5,433 bases of DNA from Nitrospirota bacterium. Its GTDB lineage: Bacteria > Nitrospinota > Nitrospinia > Nitrospinales > Nitrospinaceae. Below the pieces are notes generated by a model that made no database searches, was not told the DNA's origin, and saw only the letters and a program-made list of their open reading frames with translations. The position numbers were made by a program, and so were the translations under genes. Location of the stretch: assembly GCA_030600405.1 (NCBI GenBank), contig JAUVMD010000115.1, positions 1 through 5,433 on the forward strand. Reading direction: 5' to 3'. Within the stretch, counting starts at the first letter, position 1. The number at the start of each line of letters is the position of its first letter. Below, one piece after another: positions 1-5,433 of the stretch.

Positions 1-91
1 CCGCCGCCTGTCACCGCACTATCAAGCCCTCCTTCTGATTCCTAAACCACCCCTAACTCATTCAATTTTAAGCCCTTTCTTTCCTAAGTCG

Positions 92-120
92 TTGATTGTC
101 CAGGGTTAAAGTGATAGCAT
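92..120 (+). promoter_or_regulatory. Candidate sigma-70 extended -10 promoter for the heme operon
   Basis: TTGATT at 92-97 matches the -35 consensus at four of six positions. TAGCAT at 115-120 matches the -10 consensus at four of six positions, and the spacer is the ideal 17 nt. TG at 112-113, one base before the -10 box, gives the TGn extended -10 element, which can compensate for weak hexamers. The inferred start of transcription is near 127, leaving a leader of about 30 nt before the ATG at 158. The -10 box lies inside the inverted repeat at 103-136. The assignment rests on hexamer matching alone; transcription could also enter from outside the window. Confidence 0.35.
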
Positions 121-136
121 AACCCGTCCTTTAACC
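103..136. repeat. Nested inverted repeats overlapping the candidate promoter (possible operator)
   Basis: Two perfect dyads share one left arm. GGTTAAAG at 104-111 is the exact reverse complement of CTTTAACC at 129-136, with 17 nt between. GGGTTA at 103-108 is the exact reverse complement of TAACCC at 120-125, with 11 nt between. The right side therefore carries two similar half-sites in tandem. The dyads enclose the candidate -10 box and the inferred transcription start, where a dimeric repressor would normally bind. If transcription starts further upstream, the same arms could form two mutually exclusive RNA hairpins instead. I do not recognise the motif as that of a known regulator. Confidence 0.45.
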
Positions 137-157
137 GCATTCAGTTTTTGAAAATCG

Positions 158-949
158 ATGAAAATCATTACCTTTAATATTGCGATGATTAGTTATTTGC
201 TGGCATCGTTGGAATACTTTATTTATCTCGTTTACCGGAAACCTGGGGTATCCACGCTGGCGACGGGGACTGTGGTGGTGGGGTTACTATCGCATACGGC
301 TATCATAGGGCTTCGTTCCCAGGAAACGGGGCATGGACCTTACACCACCTCCTTTGAAGTGGCTGTCTTCCTGTCGTGGCTGGTGGTGGTGGTTTATTGT
401 TTCACCCATTGGAGATACAAGATCAAGGACCTGGGATCGTTCGTTATCCCGGTGGCCTTTTTGATCCTGCTCTATGCCACCTTTTTGTCCAAGGAAATTG
501 TGAATTTCCCGGAATCGGAATTCCGGGTTTTATTGACCCTGCACCGGACATTATCCATTATCGGATTTGCTGCTTTTGCCATTGCGTTTGGGCTTGGGGT
601 GATGTATTTAATTCAAGAAAAACAGGTCAAATCGAAGAAACTCGGCATGATGTATTTCCGGATGCCTTCGCTGGAATCTTTGGATAATTTGATTTATAAA
701 GCAGTGGCCGTCGGATTTCCCCTGTTCACACTGGGGTTTTTGACAGGGGCTATCTGGAATGTCAAGATGAGCCAGGCGTCACTGTTTTCTTTGGACTTGG
801 TTGCCATCTGGCCGCTGGTCATTGGGTGGATATTATACGGTTTGGTATTTTTTGGACGGTACCGGATGGGCTGGCGCGGCAAGAAAGTCGCCCAGGGTTC
901 GGTTATCGGTTTTGTTACTGTTATATTAAGCATTCTTTTGCACGTTTGA
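158..949 (+). CDS. ccsA: CcsA/HemX-family cytochrome c assembly-like membrane protein
   Basis: A 263-residue integral membrane protein with about eight hydrophobic segments (roughly 5-26, 34-52, 64-83, 93-110, 129-152, 183-201, 211-233 and 246-262). The family signature is the stretch after segment 2, GHGPYTTSFE at 58-67, close to the family's G-x-x-P-x-x-N-x-Y-E loop. Candidate heme-ligand histidines are H46, H129 and H262. CcsA proteins move or hold heme for cytochrome c maturation. HemX, the relative encoded beside hemA in Bacillus, affects the level of HemA. Position directly before hemA and the eight-segment size favour a HemX-like role. The tryptophan-rich WWD motif expected near 201-218 is degenerate: D213 and W218 remain, but the W-D-P-K-E core reads L-D-L-V-A. 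The ATG at 158 gives the longest frame but has no clear ribosome binding site; M10 at 185 is an alternative. Family membership is fairly certain; the function (assembly factor or HemA regulator) is inferred. Confidence 0.85.
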   Translation: MKIITFNIAMISYLLASLEYFIYLVYRKPGVSTLATGTVVVGLLSHTAIIGLRSQETGHGPYTTSFEVAVFLSWLVVVVYCFTHWRYKIKDLGSFVIPVAFLILLYATFLSKEIVNFPESEFRVLLTLHRTLSIIGFAAFAIAFGLGVMYLIQEKQVKSKKLGMMYFRMPSLESLDNLIYKAVAVGFPLFTLGFLTGAIWNVKMSQASLFSLDLVAIWPLVIGWILYGLVFFGRYRMGWRGKKVAQGSVIGFVTVILSILLHV

Positions 950-951
950 TT

Positions 952-2226
952 ATGGCTGAATCCAATCTTGTCATCGTAGGGGTCAATCACAAAACCACAC
1001 CGGTGGAATTGCGGGAAAAACTTGCGTTCACCAAGGGGAGTATCGAGGAGTCTTCGGAAAAACTCGGGAGCTTTCCGGAAATCGACGAGAACCTTATTAT
1101 TTCCACCTGCAACCGTGTGGAAATCTACGCCCGCGTGAACGATGTCGACAAGGGAATCGATCGCCTGAAGAAGTTTATCTGTGACTACCACCTGATTCCT
1201 TACAATCTGCTGGACAAGCATTTTTACGCTTTCCGGGAAGAGGAAACAGTACAGCATCTGTTCCGGGTGTCCGCCAGTCTCGACTCCATGGTGGTCGGGG
1301 AATCGCAAATTCTGGGGCAGGTCAAGGACGCATACAGTCTGGCCAAATCCCTGCAGACCACCGGCCTTATTCTGAACCAACTGTTCGAAAAAGCCTTCAA
1401 AGTAGCCAAAAAGATTCGGGAGGAAACCGGCATAGCCGAAAGCGCGGTTTCCATCAGTTCGGCGGCGGTGGAGCTGGCCCGAAAAATCTTCGAGGACCTG
1501 GAGAGCCACACCGTCATGCTGGTCGGAACCGGCGAAATGGCGGAATTGGCGGCCAAACACCTGATTTCCTACGGAGTCAAAACTGTGTACGTTGCCAGCC
1601 GGACCTATGAACGGGCCACGACTTTAGCGAAAACCCTGAACGGAAGCGCGTTGGATTTCGAGCAATTTAAAACCGAATTACACAAGGCTGACATCGTCAT
1701 CAGTTCAACCGCCGCGCCCAAATTTATCATCAACAAGGAAATCGTTCAGGCGGCCATTCATCAACGGAATAACCGCCCCATGTTTTTTATCGACATTGCC
1801 GTTCCCCGCGACATCGAACCGGAGGTGAACGACCTTGAAAACGTTTATTTATATGATATCGACGATCTGCAAAGTGTGGTGAATGCCAACCTTCAGGAAC
1901 GAGAAAAAGAAGCGGAAGTGGCCATGGATATCATTCGGACGGAAGTCAGCAAGTTCAATAATTGGGTGGAGTCGCTGGATGCCATACCGACCATCGTTGA
2001 GTTGAGAAAACGGGCGGAGACCGTGCGCATGCAGGAGATCGAAAAAACCCTCAAGAAAATGACGCATCTCTCGGACGAAGACAAAAACAACCTTCACCAA
2101 ATGACTTCATCCATCATCAATAAAATTCTCCACAAACCCACCGTCAATCTCAAAAAGAAAATCCAAACCTCCGAAGGACAGACGTATCTGAAAGCCATCC
2201 GCGACTTGTTTCACCTGGACGATTGA
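952..2226 (+). CDS. hemA: Glutamyl-tRNA reductase
   Basis: HemA reduces glutamyl-tRNA(Glu) with NADPH to glutamate-1-semialdehyde, the committed and usually rate-limiting step of C5 tetrapyrrole synthesis, in the cytoplasm. The 424-residue product has the family's usual length and all its landmarks: the N-terminal VGVNHKTTPVELREKL (9-24), STCNRVEIYA (51-60) with the catalytic nucleophile C53, VGESQILGQVKDAY (115-128) in the glutamate-binding domain, a Rossmann dinucleotide site GTGEMAEL (192-199), the DIAVPRDIEP block (281-290), and a helical C-terminal dimerisation domain from about 310. The frame stays open upstream to an ATG at 826, but that extension lies inside the previous gene. The ATG at 952 matches the family N-terminus, so I chose it. 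It lies 2 nt after the preceding stop and has no Shine-Dalgarno sequence, implying translational coupling. HemA is commonly controlled by heme-dependent proteolysis; the HemX-like neighbour could take part, which is inference. Confidence 0.98.
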   Translation: MAESNLVIVGVNHKTTPVELREKLAFTKGSIEESSEKLGSFPEIDENLIISTCNRVEIYARVNDVDKGIDRLKKFICDYHLIPYNLLDKHFYAFREEETVQHLFRVSASLDSMVVGESQILGQVKDAYSLAKSLQTTGLILNQLFEKAFKVAKKIREETGIAESAVSISSAAVELARKIFEDLESHTVMLVGTGEMAELAAKHLISYGVKTVYVASRTYERATTLAKTLNGSALDFEQFKTELHKADIVISSTAAPKFIINKEIVQAAIHQRNNRPMFFIDIAVPRDIEPEVNDLENVYLYDIDDLQSVVNANLQEREKEAEVAMDIIRTEVSKFNNWVESLDAIPTIVELRKRAETVRMQEIEKTLKKMTHLSDEDKNNLHQMTSSIINKILHKPTVNLKKKIQTSEGQTYLKAIRDLFHLDD

Positions 2227-3165
2227 ATGCCGGATATTTTTTCCAATAAGATCACCATCGGAACGCGTGGGAGCCCGCTGGCTCTCTGGCAGGCTCACTG
2301 GGTCAAATCCCAATTGGAATCGGTGCATGACGATTTGACCGTCGAACTGGTCAAAATCAAAACTTCAGGCGACAAAATTCAGGATGTTCCTCTCGCCAAA
2401 GTGGGAGGCAAGGGACTGTTCACCAAGGAAATTGAGGAGAGCATGTTGCGCTATGAAACCGATATCGCCGTTCACAGCATGAAAGATGTCCCCATTCAAT
2501 TTCCTCCCAGTTTGACGCTATCGGTGGTTACCGAGCGGGAAGACCCGCGTGATGTTTTAATCTCCAGAAACAGTTTGAAGCTGGACGATCTTTCTAAGGG
2601 AGCGAAAGTCGGGACCGGCAGTTTTCGGAGAACCACTCAACTCCTGCATTACCGCCCGGACCTGGAAGTGGTTCCCATGCGCGGCAACCTCCAGACCCGA
2701 CTGGACAAGCTTGAATCGGAAGGCCTGGATGCCATCATCCTCGCCGCTGCCGGACTGATACGCCTGGATATGGCGGACCGCATCACGGAATTCATCGAAC
2801 CCGAAATCATGCTTCCAGGAGGCGGGCAGGGTGCTATCGGCATAGAGTCCCGGAAGGAAGACCTCCGCGTTATGAATCGCATTTTTCCACTGGATCATGA
2901 GGAGTCGCATCGCGCCTTGGAAGCCGAACGTAGTTTTTTGACACGGCTAGAAGGCGGTTGTCAGGTGCCTATCGGTGTCTATGCGATGATTCAAGGAGAT
3001 ATTTTACACCTTCGTGGTCTCGTGGGGAGTCTGGATGGCAAGCAGATAATCAAAGCCGAAAAAACGGGTCCCATCGAGGATCCGGTTGGGATCGGGATGG
3101 AACTGGCTGGGGAAATTCTGGAAATGGGCGCGGATAAAATACTAAAGGAAGTTTATGGGAGCTAA
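2227..3165 (+). CDS. hemC: Porphobilinogen deaminase (hydroxymethylbilane synthase)
   Basis: HemC condenses four porphobilinogen units head to tail into hydroxymethylbilane in the cytoplasm, using a covalently bound dipyrromethane cofactor. The 312-residue product is of normal length. Visible landmarks are the N-terminal GTRGSPLALWQA (12-23), AVHSMKDVP (81-89) with the catalytic aspartate D87, GTGSFRR (129-135) and RGNLQTRLDKL (152-162) with the arginines that hold the substrate carboxylates, and EGGCQVPIG (242-250), where C245 anchors the cofactor. All key residues are present, so the enzyme should be active. The ATG directly follows the hemA stop codon with no intervening base. Only a GGA at 2217-2219 resembles a ribosome binding site, so reinitiation after hemA is likely. 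hemD, often the next gene, is absent; a convergent gene follows 25 nt later. Confidence 0.98.
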   Translation: MPDIFSNKITIGTRGSPLALWQAHWVKSQLESVHDDLTVELVKIKTSGDKIQDVPLAKVGGKGLFTKEIEESMLRYETDIAVHSMKDVPIQFPPSLTLSVVTEREDPRDVLISRNSLKLDDLSKGAKVGTGSFRRTTQLLHYRPDLEVVPMRGNLQTRLDKLESEGLDAIILAAAGLIRLDMADRITEFIEPEIMLPGGGQGAIGIESRKEDLRVMNRIFPLDHEESHRALEAERSFLTRLEGGCQVPIGVYAMIQGDILHLRGLVGSLDGKQIIKAEKTGPIEDPVGIGMELAGEILEMGADKILKEVYGS

Positions 3166-3177
3166 TATAAATTCCTT
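3145..3177. terminator. Possible bidirectional terminator hairpin between convergent genes
   Basis: AAGGAA-TTTAT at 3145-3156, with G3151 bulged, pairs fully with ATAAATTCCTT at 3167-3177. This gives 11 base pairs around a 10-nt loop. The left arm lies in the last codons of hemC and the right arm in the 25-bp gap before the convergent dehydrogenase stop. The stem holds only two G-C pairs, so it is weak. On the minus strand the hairpin is followed by a U-rich stretch (TTTAGTATTTTAT on that strand), which suits termination of the dehydrogenase transcript. On the plus strand no good U-tract follows. No stronger hairpin is evident in the gap. Confidence 0.35.
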
Positions 3178-3190
3178 CCTGAACTAAAAT

Positions 3191-4459
3191 TTAAAGCCAG
3201 ATATCGTCCGGATGGTCTAGGCGCTCCTGTGCTAGTTTTTGAGCTTCTTCCCGAAAGATTCGGTCGCCATCCTTTTGATCACTCAACCGGCTCATCAAGG
3301 TCCGAATATTACTGGATACGGTATTGGTGATCAACCGTTCCATATAGATTTTTCCATCTTCTCCCTGTAAAAGGACTTGCTCCCGATACGATTGTTCCAT
3401 CGTCATTTTGAGTTCCACCGCACAGCCCATCACTCCGCCCACATTAACGATGAAATCCGAATAGGAAACGATATTGCGGCGGTTTTGCAGATAGTATTCG
3501 GTCATTTTATTGCTGGGGGTGTTGGCGCCCTGGAAAATTTTCCGGCATTGAATACGATCGGCATTGCGAGCGGTGATGGCATCGGGCCGGGCGGCGGGGA
3601 TCAAAATGTCGCAAGGCGTTTCCAAGAGCCAGTCAATTTGATCCAGGCCAAACCGTTTTTCCACTTGACCGGAGTAGTTGGAAATTCCACCGGGCTCGCG
3701 TCGGACGGAATTCAATTCCTCAACATTCAACCCGTGCGGGTGCCACAAAGCGCCATGAATATCGGACACGCCGGTGATCACCACTCCAACATCACTTAGC
3801 TTGGAGGCGGTCACGGAACCCACGTTGCCATATCCCTGGATGACCACTTGTGCTCCCTTGAGTTTAAAGTCCGGTTCCAATTCTTCCACGGTGCGGACCG
3901 CCGCAAATAAACTGTGCGCGGTCAGACCCCATTCATCAATAGGGATACCGCCTTTGTCAGGGAGACGGGAAGCCCCGCCGCGCATATGTTGATGGGTTCC
4001 CAGCCGTTCGGAATAATGTTCGTAGATGTGCTGAATATCCTTTTCATTCGTTCCCATGTCCGGGGCGGGGATATATTGCTCTACGGAAAATAAGACCTCA
4101 GCAAAAATGCCGATCAAATCGCGCTTCATGCCGGGGTTCCGTGCCATCTCCACCGGATCGCACACGATTCCGGCCTTGCCTCCGCCAAAGGGTAAATTCG
4201 CGGCGCTGTTTTTAAGGGTCATCGCCCGGGCCAGTCGGCGGACTTCCCACAGGGTGACATCCGGGGCCATGCGAATCCCTCCCAGACCGGGACCGCGCCG
4301 AGTGTCATCCACCACCACAAATCCCCAGATGTTTCCAGTAGCCGGGTCCAGCACGCGAATCAATTGCTCCGGTGTCCTGTCATCGGAGGCGGAAAATCGG
4401 TTCGTTTCGTCCTTGGACTCACACAGCTCGAGCACAAATTTCTTTGGGAGTTGGGTCAC
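3191..4459 (-). CDS. Glu/Leu/Phe/Val dehydrogenase family amino acid dehydrogenase, substrate uncertain
   Basis: An NAD(P)-dependent oxidative deaminase of 422 residues, the length of bacterial glutamate dehydrogenases and longer than leucine dehydrogenases. The N-terminal dimerisation domain has GPGLGGIRMAP (56-66), substrate lysine K83 in LKNSAANLPFGGGKAGI (82-98), catalytic lysine K95 and catalytic aspartate D134 in PAPDMGTNEKDI (131-142). The Rossmann domain has GYGNVG (209-214) and an acidic residue, D233, after the second strand, which is compatible with NAD use. QGANTPS (310-316) and NVGGVMGC (339-346) complete the active site. The lysine that binds the glutamate side-chain carboxylate in clostridial GDH (K89) is L59 here, as in leucine dehydrogenase, and the S380 equivalent is C346. 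Hydrophobic amino acids are therefore plausible substrates. The start is GTG; an in-frame stop lies 12 nt upstream and the next Met is M64, so the start is fairly secure despite a poor ribosome binding site. It lies 16 nt after the DUF4824-like gene and is probably co-transcribed with it. Confidence 0.93.
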   Translation of the reverse strand: MTQLPKKFVLELCESKDETNRFSASDDRTPEQLIRVLDPATGNIWGFVVVDDTRRGPGLGGIRMAPDVTLWEVRRLARAMTLKNSAANLPFGGGKAGIVCDPVEMARNPGMKRDLIGIFAEVLFSVEQYIPAPDMGTNEKDIQHIYEHYSERLGTHQHMRGGASRLPDKGGIPIDEWGLTAHSLFAAVRTVEELEPDFKLKGAQVVIQGYGNVGSVTASKLSDVGVVITGVSDIHGALWHPHGLNVEELNSVRREPGGISNYSGQVEKRFGLDQIDWLLETPCDILIPAARPDAITARNADRIQCRKIFQGANTPSNKMTEYYLQNRRNIVSYSDFIVNVGGVMGCAVELKMTMEQSYREQVLLQGEDGKIYMERLITNTVSSNIRTLMSRLSDQKDGDRIFREEAQKLAQERLDHPDDIWL

Positions 4460-4475
4460 GGTTGAAATTTTCTAA

Positions 4476-5360
4476 TTACTTCAGTTTTTTGACATCCGCG
4501 ATCCAGGGCTCGTGCCGTCGGCCGTAGTTCAGGGTCACCTGGTATCGCGATTCCAGATCCGCCAGGGGTTTGTCCCTGGGCAGGTAAGTTATGGTATGGG
4601 TTTTTATACCAGAAGTAAAAAAAGATCGATAGTCGCTGGGCACATGAATTTCCGGAATGGAAATTTCGCGAACCCAACCACTCAAATAAGGTTTTTGGGG
4701 AGATTTGGATTCCTCTTTTTTTCTGGGTGTGTAATGCATCGAAATATCAAACACGGCCGGAGTGATAATATATTTGGATTGATCTGAATATTGCTTTCTC
4801 AACGCCTGGGTATCTCGCCCGGCATCGATAGCAAACAGATGGCTTTGGGTGATCAACTCCTGTTGAATGCGTCTGAGATCGTTTTCCAAGGCTTTCTTTT
4901 TCTTCTCCTTTTTTTCTTCCATGAGTTCTTGTTTGATCTCCTCGATTCGTTTCCTGGCTTCCTTCAACCAATTCTGATAAGCGTCCCCGTTAAACTCCAA
5001 AACCACATAGGCCTGCCGGGGCAATTGGCGGCTGTAATAACGGCTGGCCTTTTTGTCTTCCAGGGGGAAATCGGTATTAAAACCCAACTCCGCAAGTTTT
5101 TGCTGATCCATCCAGTTTTTTTTGTGCGTATAATCCCAGCGGTTGGACTTGAATCCCGGCATACTCCATTTAAGATTCAAATACAGGCCCGTGTCTTCCT
5201 TGTCCGTAAGGTCCCAGCGTTTCTGCCAATGGAGTTCCCTTTCGGTTAACTGGACCGTCGCGTCGGGTTCGCCGGAACGGTTGTAGGCCACGCCGGCAAG
5301 CACCACTACGTTGGTCAGCACGATCAGCACTATTGTTGAAACCAGGCCATGCTTTTTCAT
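4476..5360 (-). CDS. DUF4824-like membrane-anchored protein of unknown function
   Basis: A 294-residue protein that I place, from its overall look, in the DUF4824 family; no function is known to me. Residues 1-5 are positively charged and about 6-26 form one hydrophobic segment without a cleavage site or lipobox cysteine. It is probably anchored in the inner membrane with the rest in the periplasm. The N-terminal outer part (27-125) is rich in W, Y and charged residues. Residues 130-170 form a strongly charged heptad-like helix with a lysine/glutamate run at 148-156, probably a coiled coil. It is followed by LFAIDAGRD (175-183) and a C-terminal half with beta-strand character ending in RRHEPWIADVKKLK. 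There are no catalytic motifs that I recognise. The ATG has a perfect Shine-Dalgarno and overlaps the upstream stop (ATGA), which fixes the start. Co-translation with an upstream membrane protein suggests the two work together. Confidence 0.75.
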   Translation of the reverse strand: MKKHGLVSTIVLIVLTNVVVLAGVAYNRSGEPDATVQLTERELHWQKRWDLTDKEDTGLYLNLKWSMPGFKSNRWDYTHKKNWMDQQKLAELGFNTDFPLEDKKASRYYSRQLPRQAYVVLEFNGDAYQNWLKEARKRIEEIKQELMEEKKEKKKKALENDLRRIQQELITQSHLFAIDAGRDTQALRKQYSDQSKYIITPAVFDISMHYTPRKKEESKSPQKPYLSGWVREISIPEIHVPSDYRSFFTSGIKTHTITYLPRDKPLADLESRYQVTLNYGRRHEPWIADVKKLK

Positions 5361-5433
5361 GCGCCAACCTCCTTTAAACGGCTACGCATCTTTTTGAAGC
5401 CCGATAGCAAACCGAGGGAAATCACGCTGAGGA
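5357..5433 (-). CDS. C-terminus of an unidentified upstream gene, probably a membrane protein (partial)
   Basis: One minus-strand frame stays open from the window edge to a TGA at 5359-5357, giving 24 residues. They begin LSVISLGLLSGF and end KKMRSRLKEVGA. A hydrophobic stretch followed by a basic tail is what the last transmembrane segment of an inner-membrane protein looks like. The stop overlaps the next start codon as ATGA, the usual sign of translational coupling in an operon. The other two minus-strand frames also have stops here (TGA at 5424-5422, TAG at 5384-5382), so this frame is chosen because of the ATGA junction. Too little is visible to name it; the 5' end lies outside the window. 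Confidence 0.6.
   Translation of the reverse strand, partial: LSVISLGLLSGFKKMRSRLKEVGA
5368..5373 (-). promoter_or_regulatory. Strong Shine-Dalgarno that sets the DUF4824-like start
   Basis: On the minus strand AGGAGG lies 7 nt before the ATG at 5360. It is a perfect anti-16S match at ideal spacing and sits inside the last codons of the upstream gene. It is the only strong ribosome binding site in front of any gene in this window. Confidence 0.85.

Noticed and set aside
1..45. Possible end of a plus-strand gene (frame ending TAA at 43-45, proline/serine rich), or a divergent minus-strand start (GTG at 14-12 with AAGGAGG at 34-28)
   Set aside because: Only 14 residues of the first are visible. 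For the second, the ribosome binding site is about 13 nt from the GTG, which is long, and only four codons are in the window. Neither can be decided here.
24..88. Imperfect direct repeat of a pyrimidine-rich segment (AAGCCCT...CCTAA at 24-45 and 70-87)
   Set aside because: The copies differ in length and interior, and the matches are low-complexity C/T runs. Not convincing as a binding site.
270..395. GGTGGTGG-type G-rich tracts within ccsA, as a possible G-quadruplex
   Set aside because: They encode valine runs of membrane helices (VVV), and most tracts have only two Gs. Coding explains them.
826..951. A 42-residue N-terminal extension of hemA from an upstream ATG
   Set aside because: The extension lies within the C-terminal coding part of the preceding gene, and its translation does not resemble HemA. 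The ATG at 952 fits the conserved HemA N-terminus.
694..1560. A 288-codon open frame on the minus strand opposite ccsA and hemA
   Set aside because: It lies wholly opposite two genes with clear family motifs, and its translation shows no recognisable domain. It is a codon-bias shadow.
3191..4459. A functional link between the dehydrogenase (glutamate) and HemA (glutamyl-tRNA) as a designed gene cluster
   Set aside because: The genes are convergent, in separate units, and the substrate pocket argues against glutamate as the substrate. The adjacency is more likely chance.
4056..4475. A 139-codon plus-strand frame opposite the dehydrogenase start
   Set aside because: It runs antisense to the highly conserved N-terminal domain of the dehydrogenase and has no independent coding features.
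4791..5249. A 152-codon plus-strand frame with hydrophobic stretches opposite the DUF4824-like gene
   Set aside because: It is the complement of a lysine/glutamate-rich coiled coil, which reads as F/L-rich on the other strand. There is no ribosome binding site or homology that I can see.

Overview
The window holds five essentially complete protein-coding genes plus the last codons of a sixth. They form two convergent transcription units that meet around 3166-3190. Gene density is high and intergenic gaps are very short: 2, 0, 25 and 16 nt, plus one 4-nt overlap. I see no RNA gene, CRISPR array, insertion sequence or other mobile element. The organism looks like a Gram-negative-type bacterium of middling GC that makes tetrapyrroles by the C5 (glutamyl-tRNA) route. 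The order CcsA/HemX-like membrane protein - hemA - hemC is familiar from deltaproteobacteria, Nitrospirota/Nitrospinota-like lineages and, in the order hemA-X-C, from Bacillota. A marine Nitrospinota-like or deltaproteobacterial source would fit, but this is a guess from gene order and family resemblance.

Plus strand (158-3165): an 8-TM CcsA/HemX-family protein, then glutamyl-tRNA reductase (hemA), then porphobilinogen deaminase (hemC). HemA and HemC are the first and third enzymes of the route from glutamyl-tRNA to hydroxymethylbilane. The genes for the intervening enzymes (hemL, hemB) and for hemD are not here. The three reading frames are nearly fused, and none has a good Shine-Dalgarno sequence, so translation is probably coupled. 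The 157-nt leader holds a plausible extended -10 promoter wrapped in a nested inverted repeat, a candidate operator for the heme operon.

Minus strand (5433-3191): the C-terminus of an unidentified, probably membrane, protein overlaps the start of a DUF4824-like membrane-anchored protein of unknown function. That gene is followed 16 nt later by a Glu/Leu/Phe/Val dehydrogenase. The dehydrogenase keeps all catalytic residues of the family, but the lysine that grips the glutamate side chain is replaced by leucine, as in leucine dehydrogenase. Its substrate may therefore be a branched-chain or other hydrophobic amino acid rather than glutamate.

The two units share a 25-bp convergent gap with an imperfect hairpin that may terminate one or both. 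Nothing here clearly amounts to a new multi-gene system. The points most worth checking are the lost heme-handling motif in the CcsA/HemX-like protein, the substrate pocket of the dehydrogenase, the leader inverted repeats, and the DUF4824 gene with its truncated upstream partner.
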